A stretch of DNA of 5,019 bases from positions 1-5,019 of the forward strand of contig JAUWOH010000260.1 of assembly GCA_030612225.1 (NCBI GenBank), in the 5' to 3' direction. Position 1 is the first letter of the stretch. Each line of letters starts with the position of its first letter. This DNA is from Desulfobacteraceae bacterium (GTDB taxonomy: Bacteria; Desulfobacterota; Desulfobacteria; Desulfobacterales; JAUWMJ01). The notes under the pieces are model-generated. The model was given only the letters and a program-made list of their open reading frames with translations, did not search any database and was not told where the DNA came from. Both the position numbers and the translations under genes were made by a program. Positions 1 through 5,019 of this stretch are shown piece by piece.

Positions 1-107
1 TCGGGAAAACGATTGAGGGGGTGAAAGGGATTGCTGTTATAACAGACGATAAAATTGGTATGTGGGGAGATGTGAAGATTGTAGCTTTAAAAGGAAAAAA
101 AGGTTGA
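1..107 (+). CDS. C-terminal end of an unrecognised protein (5' truncated by window edge)
   Basis: Reading from base 3, the only open frame into the window gives 34 residues, beginning GKTIEGVKGIAVITDDKIG and ending LKGKKG, then a TGA stop at 105-107. The other two + frames hit stops within the first 30 bases. The tail alternates hydrophobic and charged or glycine residues, as beta-strands at the end of a globular domain would, and finishes in a short Lys/Gly-rich end. I do not recognise the family and assign no function. The gene is on the same strand as the HIT gene, with 56 bp between its stop and the HIT start, so read-through into the next gene is possible. The reading frame is likely real because it stays open up to the window edge and ends just before the next gene's leader, but the fragment is short. 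Confidence 0.6.
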   Translation, partial: GKTIEGVKGIAVITDDKIGMWGDVKIVALKGKKG

Positions 108-163
108 GTTTTCAGGTTAATAATAGTAGTTTCAAATGAAAGATGTATGATTAAGGAAAATTT

Positions 164-646
164 ATGAAGACCATATGGGCGCCATGGCGAATCGAGTATA
201 TTCTGAGTGATAAGGAGGAAGGTTGTATATTCTGTGATGCTCTTTCAAAGAATGACGATCTGACACTTTTTAAAGGTGAAATTACCATGGCTATGATGAA
301 CAAATATCCGTATATTAACGGTCATATCCTGGTAGCCCCTGTCAGGCATTTGTCCGCACTGGATCAACTAAACAGTGAAGAAACGCAAAGCCTTTTAATA
401 ACTGTTGAGAAATCTGTAAATATTATCAAAAAAGCTATGAACCCTGATGGTTTTAACGTCGGGCTTAATCTAGGGAAAGTAGCAGGTGCCGGAGTAGAGG
501 AACATCTTCATTTCCATATTGTTCCACGATGGTTTGGCGATACAAATGCACTAACTGTTTTTGCTGATGTTCGTGTTATCCCGGAACACTTGCAAACCAC
601 TTATAATAATCTTAAGGTTTATTTTGATAGATTGGAAATAAAATGA
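164..646 (+). CDS. HIT-family nucleotide hydrolase/phosphorylase (Ap4A-type)
   Basis: A 160-aa histidine-triad protein. The signature HxHxHxx is present as H114-L-H116-F-H118-I-V, followed by PRWFGDTN. By family knowledge the last His of the triad is the nucleophile that attacks the alpha-phosphate of a nucleotide substrate. The N-terminal WAPWR (5-9), the CIFC pair C21/C24 and the RH at 61-62 are typical of zinc-binding bacterial members; C21, C24 and probably H62 would bind the metal. GFNVGLNLGKVAGAGVEEH (96-114) is the usual strand and loop before the triad. Related proteins cleave diadenosine tetraphosphate (for example mycobacterial Rv2613c, a phosphorylase) or act on other nucleotide conjugates, so the exact substrate is open. 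The protein is cytoplasmic and full length. The start is supported by AAGGA at 153-157, six bases before the ATG. It overlaps the next gene by ATGA, which indicates translational coupling. Confidence 0.93.
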   Translation: MKTIWAPWRIEYILSDKEEGCIFCDALSKNDDLTLFKGEITMAMMNKYPYINGHILVAPVRHLSALDQLNSEETQSLLITVEKSVNIIKKAMNPDGFNVGLNLGKVAGAGVEEHLHFHIVPRWFGDTNALTVFADVRVIPEHLQTTYNNLKVYFDRLEIK

Positions 647-1053
647 TGAAAAATACTTGGAATAAGAATGTGAAAAGAGTCAAAATCGGCATATGGATAA
701 TTATTCTTGGATTATTAGCGCTTATGGTTTACCAGAACCAGAATTTTTTTCTTGCCAGGCAAAGCCTCGGATTAAATCTTTATTTTAAAAATTATTCATT
801 ACCGGAAGCAGTTAATATTTTTCTTTTTTTTATATGTTTTTTAGCAGGTCTTTTTTTAGCAGTATATTTTATATTTTTCGACCGCTTTAAACTAAAAAAG
901 ACAAATAAAATGTTAAATACCACAATAAATACTCACCTTGAGAAGATATCCTTGCTTGAAAAAGAGCTTGAAACGCTTAAACCTTCTGATCAGGCTGTTA
1001 CATTAAGTACAGAGATAAAAACACCTGCCGGCGAGAACAAAGAAAAAGAATAA
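643..1053 (+). CDS. LapA/DUF1049-type small inner-membrane protein
   Basis: A 136-aa protein with a basic N-terminus (KNTWNKNVKRVK), a first membrane segment at about 15-30 followed by the YQNQ turn typical of the DUF1049/LapA domain, a second membrane segment at about 57-79, then a charged helix with coiled-coil character at about 81-112 and a polar, disordered Glu/Lys-rich tail. By family knowledge LapA-type proteins sit in the inner membrane with the C-terminal helix in the cytoplasm; in enterobacteria LapA works with LapB in regulating LPS synthesis. No LapB (TPR/rubredoxin) gene is visible here, so that role is only suggested. Two adjacent ATGs (643 and 646) are possible. GGAA at 634-637 lies 5 bases from the first and 8 from the second, so M2 may be the true start. 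The overlap with the HIT stop codon implies a shared transcript. Confidence 0.78.
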   Translation: MMKNTWNKNVKRVKIGIWIIILGLLALMVYQNQNFFLARQSLGLNLYFKNYSLPEAVNIFLFFICFLAGLFLAVYFIFFDRFKLKKTNKMLNTTINTHLEKISLLEKELETLKPSDQAVTLSTEIKTPAGENKEKE

Positions 1054-1075
1054 CTATCCAGGTTGTGAGGTTTAC

Positions 1076-1088
1076 CCGCCTTTGGCGG
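1076..1088. repeat. GC-rich mini-hairpin, REP-like
   Basis: CCGCC-TTT-GGCGG is a perfect 5-bp GC stem with a 3-base loop, lying 22 bp after the LapA-like stop codon. It sits in a short GC-rich island (about 1074-1104) within AT-rich DNA. An alternative pairing joins CGCCT at 1077-1081 with AGGCG at 1095-1099, and GGCGCC at 1087-1092 is itself palindromic. No T-run follows the stem, so it does not look like an intrinsic terminator. It resembles the short GC-rich palindromes dispersed in bacterial intergenic DNA; that reading is inference. Confidence 0.5.
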
Positions 1089-1104
1089 CGCCATAGGCGA
1101 CCAG

Positions 1105-1125
1105 GGTTCACAGTTCACGGTTGGA
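1105..1125 (-). repeat. Degenerate heptamer array, 3 units (left member of pair around 1160)
   Basis: Units GGTTCAC, AGTTCAC and GGTTGGA occur in strict 7-bp register. On the complementary strand, the units AACCGTG, AACTGTG and AACCCTG can be read in the same period. Bases 1105-1122 are an inverted match (15 of 18) to 1199-1216, and 1105-1116 are an inverted match (11 of 12) to 1220-1231, so this array can pair with the array just before mutS. No protein is encoded here. Confidence 0.6.
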
Positions 1126-1198
1126 TGTATCTTGATAGTGATGATGAGCTCAGATAACTCATAGTTTATCAGTTTAACAGCCATAAACTCATCTGTTT

Positions 1199-1234
1199 AA
1201 CCTTGAACCTTGAACCCCGGAACTTTGAACCTGA
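1199..1234 (+). repeat. Degenerate heptamer array AACCTTG, 5 units, immediately upstream of mutS
   Basis: Consecutive units are AACCTTG, AACCTTG, AACCCCGG (one base longer), AACTTTG and AACCTGA. The array ends 20 bp before the mutS ATG and so occupies the leader of that gene. It is oriented opposite to the array at 1105-1125. The region between them (1126-1198) holds a 6-bp inverted pair GATGAG (1143-1148) / CTCATC (1188-1193) and two similar ATAACTCAT / ATAAACTCAT segments. Confidence 0.7.
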
Positions 1235-1254
1235 GTTACGAAAAAGAATAATTA

Positions 1255-3882
1255 ATGAGTTCGCCTAAAATAACCCCGATGATAAAACAGTATCTGTCCA
1301 TAAAGGAGGAGTATGCTGATGCAATACTCCTTTACAGGATGGGTGATTTTTATGAAATGTTTTTTGAGGATGCAAAGATAGCGTCAAGACAGCTTGAAAT
1401 CACATTAACATCAAGAAATAAAAAAGATGACTTTCCGATTCCCATGTGCGGTGTCCCGCATAAAGCCGTGCAGGGTTATATTGCACGGTTACTCGATCAT
1501 GGAAATAAGGTGGCTATATGCGATCAAATTGAAGATCCGGCTATAGCAAAAGGCCTGGTAAAAAGAGATGTTGTGCGGGTGATCACCCCTGGAATGATAA
1601 TAGAGAATGAATTTTTAGATGAAAAAACAAATAATTATATTCTCGCTGTAGCTCATGATACTGATGTTGCAGGACTTTCATGTTTAGATTTATCAACAGG
1701 CACTTTTCGAGTTACCGAATCAAGAGATTTGCAGTCAATTGTGGACGAGGCTTTAAGATTATCACCAAGCGAAGTTCTTTTGCCGGAATCTTCTGAAAAC
1801 GATCCGTTTTTTTCTCCAATTTTAAATGCTTTTTCGGAAAAAGCGGTTACCTTTCTTGAAAAAATCGCTTTTGAGCATAAAAGGGGTCGTGAAAGACTCC
1901 TTAACAAATTTAATACACTCTCCCTTGAAGGGTTCGGTTGTGAAAATCTAAAAGCAGGGATAAGTGCCGCAGGCGCACTTATCTATTATATACGAAAAAC
2001 CCAGAAACAAAAAACAGAACATATCTCAAGGATAGAAACATATATATTAAGCAATTATTTGTGGCTTGATGATATAACCTTTCAAAATCTTGAAATAATA
2101 AAGAATATCAGGACAGGTTCAGGGCAGGGGACGCTTCTTGGAATAATTGACAATACGGTAACGGCAATGGGCGGTAGACTCCTTAAAAGGTGGTTGCGAT
2201 ATCCGCTGGTTAATTTGCAGGAGATAGAGTCCAGGCTGGATGCTGTGCAAGAAGCAAAAAACAACCTTCATATTCGAAGAAGTATTATAGAATGTCTGAA
2301 ATCAGTTTATGATCTGGAACGTCTCGGAAGCAAGATTTCCATGGGACATTCCAATGCAAAAGATCTTGTTGCTTTAAAACGGTCGTTAAAAAAATTGCCG
2401 GAAATATGGACATTTATTTCGGGTCTTGAGTCTAAATATTTTATTTGCAGTGAAAAACTAGATAATCTTATTGATCTGGCTGAATTAATTGAAAAATCAA
2501 TTAGAGAAGATGCGCCTCCTGTAATAAATGAAGGAGGGATAATCAAAACCGGATATAACGAAGAACTTGACGAGCTTGTAAAAATCAGCCGCAGCGGTAA
2601 AAATTATCTTGCACAGCTCGAAGCTAAGGAAAGACAAGCAACAGGAATAAATACTTTAAAAGTAAGGTATAACAAGGTATTTGGATACTATATAGAAGTT
2701 CCAAAAGCACGTTCGAAAAATGTCCCTCAAAATTATGTCCGGAAACAGACCCTGGTGAACGCGGAGCGCTATATTACAGATGAACTGAAAACTTTTGAAT
2801 CCAGGGTGCTTGGTGCTGAAGAAAGACGGGCCAAACTTGAATATGAAATATTTAATGAGATAAGAAAAGAGATTGTAAAGAATAATTCAAGTATTCAGGT
2901 TGTTGCAAGTTTTTTAGCCGGTCTGGACTGTATACTTAATCTTGCTGAAATTGCAGATCAAAATAATTATTGCAGACCTGAGATGAATGTAGACGGCCGG
3001 ATATTTATTGAAGAAGGCCGTCATCCTGTTGTGGAAAAGATGATAACCGGGGAACGTTTTGTTCCAAATACAATAAAACTGGACAATAATGAAAACCAGA
3101 TACTTATTATAACAGGTCCTAACATGGCAGGAAAGTCAACGATTTTGAGACAGGTTGCAATTCTTGTCCTAATGGCGCAAATGGGTTCTTTTGTACCTGC
3201 TAAAACGGCCTCGATTAATATCACAGACAGGATATTTACACGTGTTGGCGCTCTTGACAATCTCTCCCAAGGCCAGAGCACTTTTATGGTTGAAATGCAG
3301 GAAACTGCAAATATTTTAAACAATTCAACTGTGCAGAGCCTTGTAATTTTAGACGAGATAGGAAGGGGAACAAGCACATTTGACGGGCTTTCTATTGCAT
3401 GGGCGGTTGCAGAATATCTGCACGATTTAAATAAAAAAGGGGTTAAAACATTATTCGCTACACATTACCACGAATTGACTGAACTTGCATTAAAAAAGCC
3501 CCGTGTAAAAAATTTCAATATAGCGGTAAGAGAATGGAATGATGAAATTATATTTTTAAGAAAACTGGTTGAAGGTGGCACAAATAGAAGCTATGGAATA
3601 CAGGTTGCACGGCTTGCAGGTATTCCGGACGATGTGTTAATGCGCGCCAGAAAAATTCTGGCTAAAATTGAAAATGGTGAATTCAGTTTAAATGATACAC
3701 TCGCCCCGGTTAGAGATGAGGATGATTCTAAAAAGAGGCACGTACAAATTAAACTTTTTCGCAAACCCGAAAGATTAATAATAGAAAATTTAAGCAATCT
3801 TAACATATCGGCAATGACACCTCTGGATGCACTGAATTATCTTGATGAACTAAGCGAAAAAGCGAAAAATATAATACAGTGA
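1255..3882 (+). CDS. mutS: DNA mismatch repair protein MutS
   Basis: An intact 875-aa MutS (the E. coli protein is 853 aa). It recognises mispaired or looped bases and, using ATP, recruits MutL for strand-directed repair. The mismatch-reading domain I carries GDFYEMF with the stacking Phe F32 and E34 of the F-x-E motif. The connector, lever and clamp regions follow to about residue 570. The ATPase domain has Walker A GPNMAGKST at 621-629, Walker B with D700-E701 (LDEIGRGTST) and the switch FATHYHEL at 734-741 with H737. GGTNRSYGIQVARLAGIP (774-791) is the conserved dimer-interface helix-turn-helix segment. Near the C-terminus QIKLF (831-835) fits a beta-clamp-binding motif, and MTPLDALNYLDEL is the usual tetramerisation tail. 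The start matches family N-termini, but there is no good Shine-Dalgarno, only A-rich sequence (AAAAAGAAT) before the ATG. No mutL is in the window. All key residues are present. Confidence 0.98.
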   Translation: MSSPKITPMIKQYLSIKEEYADAILLYRMGDFYEMFFEDAKIASRQLEITLTSRNKKDDFPIPMCGVPHKAVQGYIARLLDHGNKVAICDQIEDPAIAKGLVKRDVVRVITPGMIIENEFLDEKTNNYILAVAHDTDVAGLSCLDLSTGTFRVTESRDLQSIVDEALRLSPSEVLLPESSENDPFFSPILNAFSEKAVTFLEKIAFEHKRGRERLLNKFNTLSLEGFGCENLKAGISAAGALIYYIRKTQKQKTEHISRIETYILSNYLWLDDITFQNLEIIKNIRTGSGQGTLLGIIDNTVTAMGGRLLKRWLRYPLVNLQEIESRLDAVQEAKNNLHIRRSIIECLKSVYDLERLGSKISMGHSNAKDLVALKRSLKKLPEIWTFISGLESKYFICSEKLDNLIDLAELIEKSIREDAPPVINEGGIIKTGYNEELDELVKISRSGKNYLAQLEAKERQATGINTLKVRYNKVFGYYIEVPKARSKNVPQNYVRKQTLVNAERYITDELKTFESRVLGAEERRAKLEYEIFNEIRKEIVKNNSSIQVVASFLAGLDCILNLAEIADQNNYCRPEMNVDGRIFIEEGRHPVVEKMITGERFVPNTIKLDNNENQILIITGPNMAGKSTILRQVAILVLMAQMGSFVPAKTASINITDRIFTRVGALDNLSQGQSTFMVEMQETANILNNSTVQSLVILDEIGRGTSTFDGLSIAWAVAEYLHDLNKKGVKTLFATHYHELTELALKKPRVKNFNIAVREWNDEIIFLRKLVEGGTNRSYGIQVARLAGIPDDVLMRARKILAKIENGEFSLNDTLAPVRDEDDSKKRHVQIKLFRKPERLIIENLSNLNISAMTPLDALNYLDELSEKAKNIIQ

Positions 3883-3962
3883 AAAAGGCTGGGAGGCTCG
3901 GAAGCTGGGAGGCTGAGCAGCACAGATGCTGGGAAGCTTGGAAGCAAGGAGTCTCAACAGCT
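3883..3962. repeat. Degenerate octamer tandem array, 10 units, consensus NGGAAGCT
   Basis: Directly after the mutS stop codon, 80 bp divide into ten 8-bp units in perfect register: AAAAGGCT, GGGAGGCT, CGGAAGCT, GGGAGGCT, GAGCAGCA, CAGATGCT, GGGAAGCT, TGGAAGCA, AGGAGTCT, CAACAGCT. Most keep GGA.GCT. It is richer in G and C than the flanking coding sequence. A small stem, CAGCA-CAGA-TGCTG at 3918-3931, lies inside, but no T-run follows, so a terminator is not supported. The function is unknown; slipped-strand growth followed by drift would produce such a pattern. Confidence 0.75.
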
Positions 3963-4002
3963 GAATTGCGTTTTACGAGTTGCGGGTTTCGGGTTGCGAG
4001 TC
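3961..4002 (-). repeat. Heptamer array, 6 units, left outer arm of nested inverted repeat
   Basis: The units CTGAATT, GCGTTTT, ACGAGTT, GCGGGTT, TCGGGTT and GCGAGTC run in 7-bp register straight on from the octamer array. The complementary strand reads as AACCCGA / AACCCGC / AACTCGT units. The block at 3975-4001 is the reverse complement of 4201-4220 once one extra 7-bp unit is skipped (19 of 20 positions match). Confidence 0.7.
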
Positions 4003-4040
4003 AATGTCATTAACGTAGGCAAATTTTTTAGTAATTTGTG

Positions 4041-4075
4041 AATATCGAATATCGAACAAGGAATATCGAACCGCA
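4041..4075 (+). repeat. Heptamer array AATATCG, 5 units
   Basis: The units AATATCG, AATATCG, AACAAGG, AATATCG and AACCGCA are in strict 7-bp register. The last unit runs into the inner inverted-repeat arm. On the other strand across the hairpin centre, the units AATTTCG and AACTATCG (complement of about 4094-4109) continue the same family, so the two sides are oppositely oriented copies of one repeat type. Confidence 0.7.
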
Positions 4076-4131
4076 GAAGTAAGGAAAAACACTTCGAAAT
4101 TCGATAGTTCTTTTTAGGTGTTCTGCGGTTC
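4068..4131. repeat. Inner hairpin with perfect 11-bp arms
   Basis: GAACCGCAGAA (4068-4078) and TTCTGCGGTTC (4121-4131) are perfect reverse complements 42 bp apart. The interior can extend the fold through AAAAA (4085-4089) with TTTTT (4111-4115) and TCGA (4094-4097) with TCGA (4101-4104) around a 3-base loop, separated by mismatched bulges. The following bases, AATAATCGC, contain no T-run, so this is not a standard intrinsic terminator, although the fold could still affect RNA ends downstream of mutS. Confidence 0.65.
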
Positions 4132-4166
4132 AATAATCGCTTATGTTAATGGAATTGGGTTGCGAA

Positions 4167-4195
4167 TTGTTAATCGGAAAAAATAATTTTATACC
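4167..4195 (+). promoter_or_regulatory. Possible sigma70-type promoter for the amidase gene
   Basis: TTGTTA (4167-4172, 4 of 6 to the -35 consensus) and TATACC (4190-4195, 4 of 6 to the -10 consensus) are separated by 17 bp of AT-rich sequence. Transcription would start near 4202, inside the right heptamer arm, about 40 bp before the amidase ATG. Both boxes are weak and the region is AT-rich, so chance occurrence is quite possible. Confidence 0.25.
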
Positions 4196-4227
4196 CCGTA
4201 ACTCGCAACCTGCAACTCGTAACCCGA
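4193..4227 (+). repeat. Heptamer array AACTCGC, 5 units, right outer arm
   Basis: The units ACCCCGT, AACTCGC, AACCTGC, AACTCGT and AACCCGA are in 7-bp register and end 16 bp before the amidase ATG. The array is the inverted partner of the one at 3961-4002. It therefore occupies the untranslated leader or promoter-proximal region of the amidase gene. Confidence 0.7.
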
Positions 4228-4243
4228 AAGACAAAACATCTAC

Positions 4244-5019
4244 ATGAATACAAAACAGACAAAAAAAATTAAAAAGCACTATGGTATGGGTAACCACAAA
4301 CAACTCATTATATCGTTTTGTCTGATATGCTGTTTTGTTTTTATTGCATGGCCGTTTGAATCGTCTGCCGAGACGGCAGAGGATAAATATTTCGAAGCGG
4401 AGGCCTGCTACAGGAAGCTAAAAAAAAGCGCCAGAAAACAAAAGTACAGAGAGAACTGGCTGGCGTGTATCAAGAAGTTCCAGGCGGTTTACCGGCATGA
4501 CCCTTCAGGAAAATGGGCGGCAGCCGGCCTGTATATGAGCGGAAATCTCTATATGGAGCTTTATAAGCGTTCATATAAAAAGTCGGATAAAAAAGAGGCC
4601 ATTGACAATTTTGAAAGGATAAAAAAACGTTATCCTAAAAGTGCATACAATGCAAAGGCCGCTATATTGATCAAAAAACCAGCTACAAAAGAACCGGCTA
4701 CAAAAGAAAATAGCTATTCAAAAAAAAAGAAAGCAGCGCTAAAAGCAATAGGCAAAAGTGTTGAGCAAAAACCGCATAAAAAGCCCCCAGGAAAAATCGC
4801 TACTGTCACTGGACTTCGATTCTGGTCAAATCCAAACTACACCCGTGTTGTTATTGATACTGATAAGGAAACAACATATATACATCACCTTCTTAAAAAA
4901 GATCCTTCTTTAAAAAAACCTCAGCGTTTATATGTAGATTTTAAAAACTCCATTTTAGGAAAAAATATAAAAAAGATTATACCCATTGATGACGACTTGC
5001 TAAGTGGTGCTCGGGCCGG
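4244..5019 (+). CDS. N-acetylmuramoyl-L-alanine amidase, AMIN-domain N-terminal part (3' truncated by window edge)
   Basis: The first 258 codons of an open frame that runs off the window. There is a basic N-terminus, a hydrophobic stretch at about 21-37 and a likely signal-peptidase site after SSA (A42). Residues 48-140 form a helical, TPR-like region (CIKKFQAVYRHDPSGKWAA, then DNFERIKKRYPKSAY, the typical repeat ending). A Lys-rich linker (141-183) contains PATKE twice in tandem. From about 184, VTGLRFWSNPNYTRVVID and QRLYVDFKNS fit an AMIN domain, which targets periplasmic amidases to septal peptidoglycan. The catalytic zinc Amidase_3 domain would lie beyond the window; its presence is inferred from family architecture, so the call could be another AMIN protein. 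The start is uncertain: ATG 4244 has only GAAAG at 4226-4230, too far upstream to be convincing. ATG 4286 (M15) would give a more compact signal peptide but also lacks a clear Shine-Dalgarno. Confidence 0.82.
   Translation, partial: MNTKQTKKIKKHYGMGNHKQLIISFCLICCFVFIAWPFESSAETAEDKYFEAEACYRKLKKSARKQKYRENWLACIKKFQAVYRHDPSGKWAAAGLYMSGNLYMELYKRSYKKSDKKEAIDNFERIKKRYPKSAYNAKAAILIKKPATKEPATKENSYSKKKKAALKAIGKSVEQKPHKKPPGKIATVTGLRFWSNPNYTRVVIDTDKETTYIHHLLKKDPSLKKPQRLYVDFKNSILGKNIKKIIPIDDDLLSGARA

Larger units (their letters stand above)
3973..4222. repeat. Nested inverted-repeat element, about 250 bp
   Basis: Three levels of inverted pairing share one centre. The outer arms are 3973-4001 and 4201-4222 (19 of 20 plus two more A:T pairs, one heptamer unit extra on the left). 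The middle arms are CATTAACGTA at 4008-4017 and TATGTTAATG at 4142-4151 (9 of 10). The inner arms are GAACCGCAGAA at 4068-4078 and TTCTGCGGTTC at 4121-4131 (perfect). An AT-rich side hairpin CAAATT (4020-4025) / AATTTG (4033-4038) sits on the left half. There is no coding sequence, no transposase and no clear target-site duplication. It looks like a non-autonomous or repeat-derived intergenic element; MITE-like is a possibility, not a conclusion. Confidence 0.6.

Noticed and set aside
146..151. -10-like TATGAT upstream of the HIT gene
   Set aside because: It matches 5 of 6 bases, but there is no -35-like sequence at 16-18 bp spacing, and it lies only 12 bp before the ATG and overlaps the ribosome-binding region.
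1132..1160. mutS promoter (TTGATA at 1132-1137 with TAACTC at 1155-1160, 17-bp spacing)
   Set aside because: The -10 match is poor and alternatives at other spacings are no better.
990..1184. 64-aa minus-strand open frame across the LapA-like 3' end and spacer
   Set aside because: It overlaps the end of a convincing gene and the repeat-containing spacer. It has no recognisable domain and its codons are those of repeat DNA.
1054..1254. tRNA or structured small RNA gene in the spacer
   Set aside because: There is no cloverleaf, no T-loop-like GTTCRANNC in proper context and no terminator; the structure is explained by the repeats.
1653..3806. Several minus-strand open frames of 60-118 codons inside mutS
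   Set aside because: All are antisense to a fully conserved mutS frame and have no family resemblance; they are coding-strand shadows.
3918..4131. Intrinsic terminator for mutS
   Set aside because: The hairpins at 3918-3931 and 4068-4131 are not followed by a T-run, and the T-run at 4024-4029 is not preceded by a GC-rich stem.
3883..4227. CRISPR array
   Set aside because: The repeats are only 7-8 bp, degenerate and contiguous with no unique spacers, and no cas gene is present.
3961..4230. Insertion sequence or MITE with target-site duplication
   Set aside because: The inverted arms are real, but I found no transposase and no convincing direct duplication at the ends, so I report only an inverted-repeat element.

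Overview
The window is AT-rich and reads as a chromosomal housekeeping segment of a Gram-negative bacterium, most likely a sulfate-reducer-type deltaproteobacterium (Desulfobacterales / Thermodesulfobacteriota). That placement is an inference. It rests on the protein sequences, on mutS lying next to an AMIN-domain cell-wall amidase with a helical-repeat N-terminus, and on spacers filled with short degenerate tandem repeats. All recognisable genes are on the + strand.

Layout: (1) positions 1-107 hold the last 34 codons of a gene I cannot identify. (2) 164-646 encodes a HIT-family nucleotide hydrolase/phosphorylase. It overlaps by 4 bp (ATGA) with (3) 643-1053, a small two-TM membrane protein of the LapA/DUF1049 type; these two are almost certainly co-transcribed. 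(4) 1054-1254 is a 201-bp spacer with a GC-rich mini-hairpin and two oppositely oriented heptamer arrays. (5) 1255-3882 is an intact mutS (875 aa) with every expected motif. (6) 3883-4243 is a 361-bp non-coding spacer made almost entirely of repeats: a 10-unit degenerate octamer array abutting the mutS stop, then a nested inverted-repeat structure built from heptamer units. (7) From 4244 to the window end runs the first 258 codons of a secreted N-acetylmuramoyl-L-alanine amidase: signal peptide, TPR-like helical region, Lys-rich linker and most of an AMIN domain. Its catalytic domain lies beyond the window.

The genes do not form one pathway: nucleotide metabolism (HIT), envelope (LapA-like, amidase) and DNA mismatch repair (MutS). 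No defence system, CRISPR array, transposase, tRNA or rRNA is visible. The most noteworthy signal is non-coding. Both spacers around mutS carry degenerate arrays in a shared ~7-nt phase (unit beginning AA on one strand), placed in opposite orientations so that they can fold into hairpins. I see no evidence for a new multi-gene system here.
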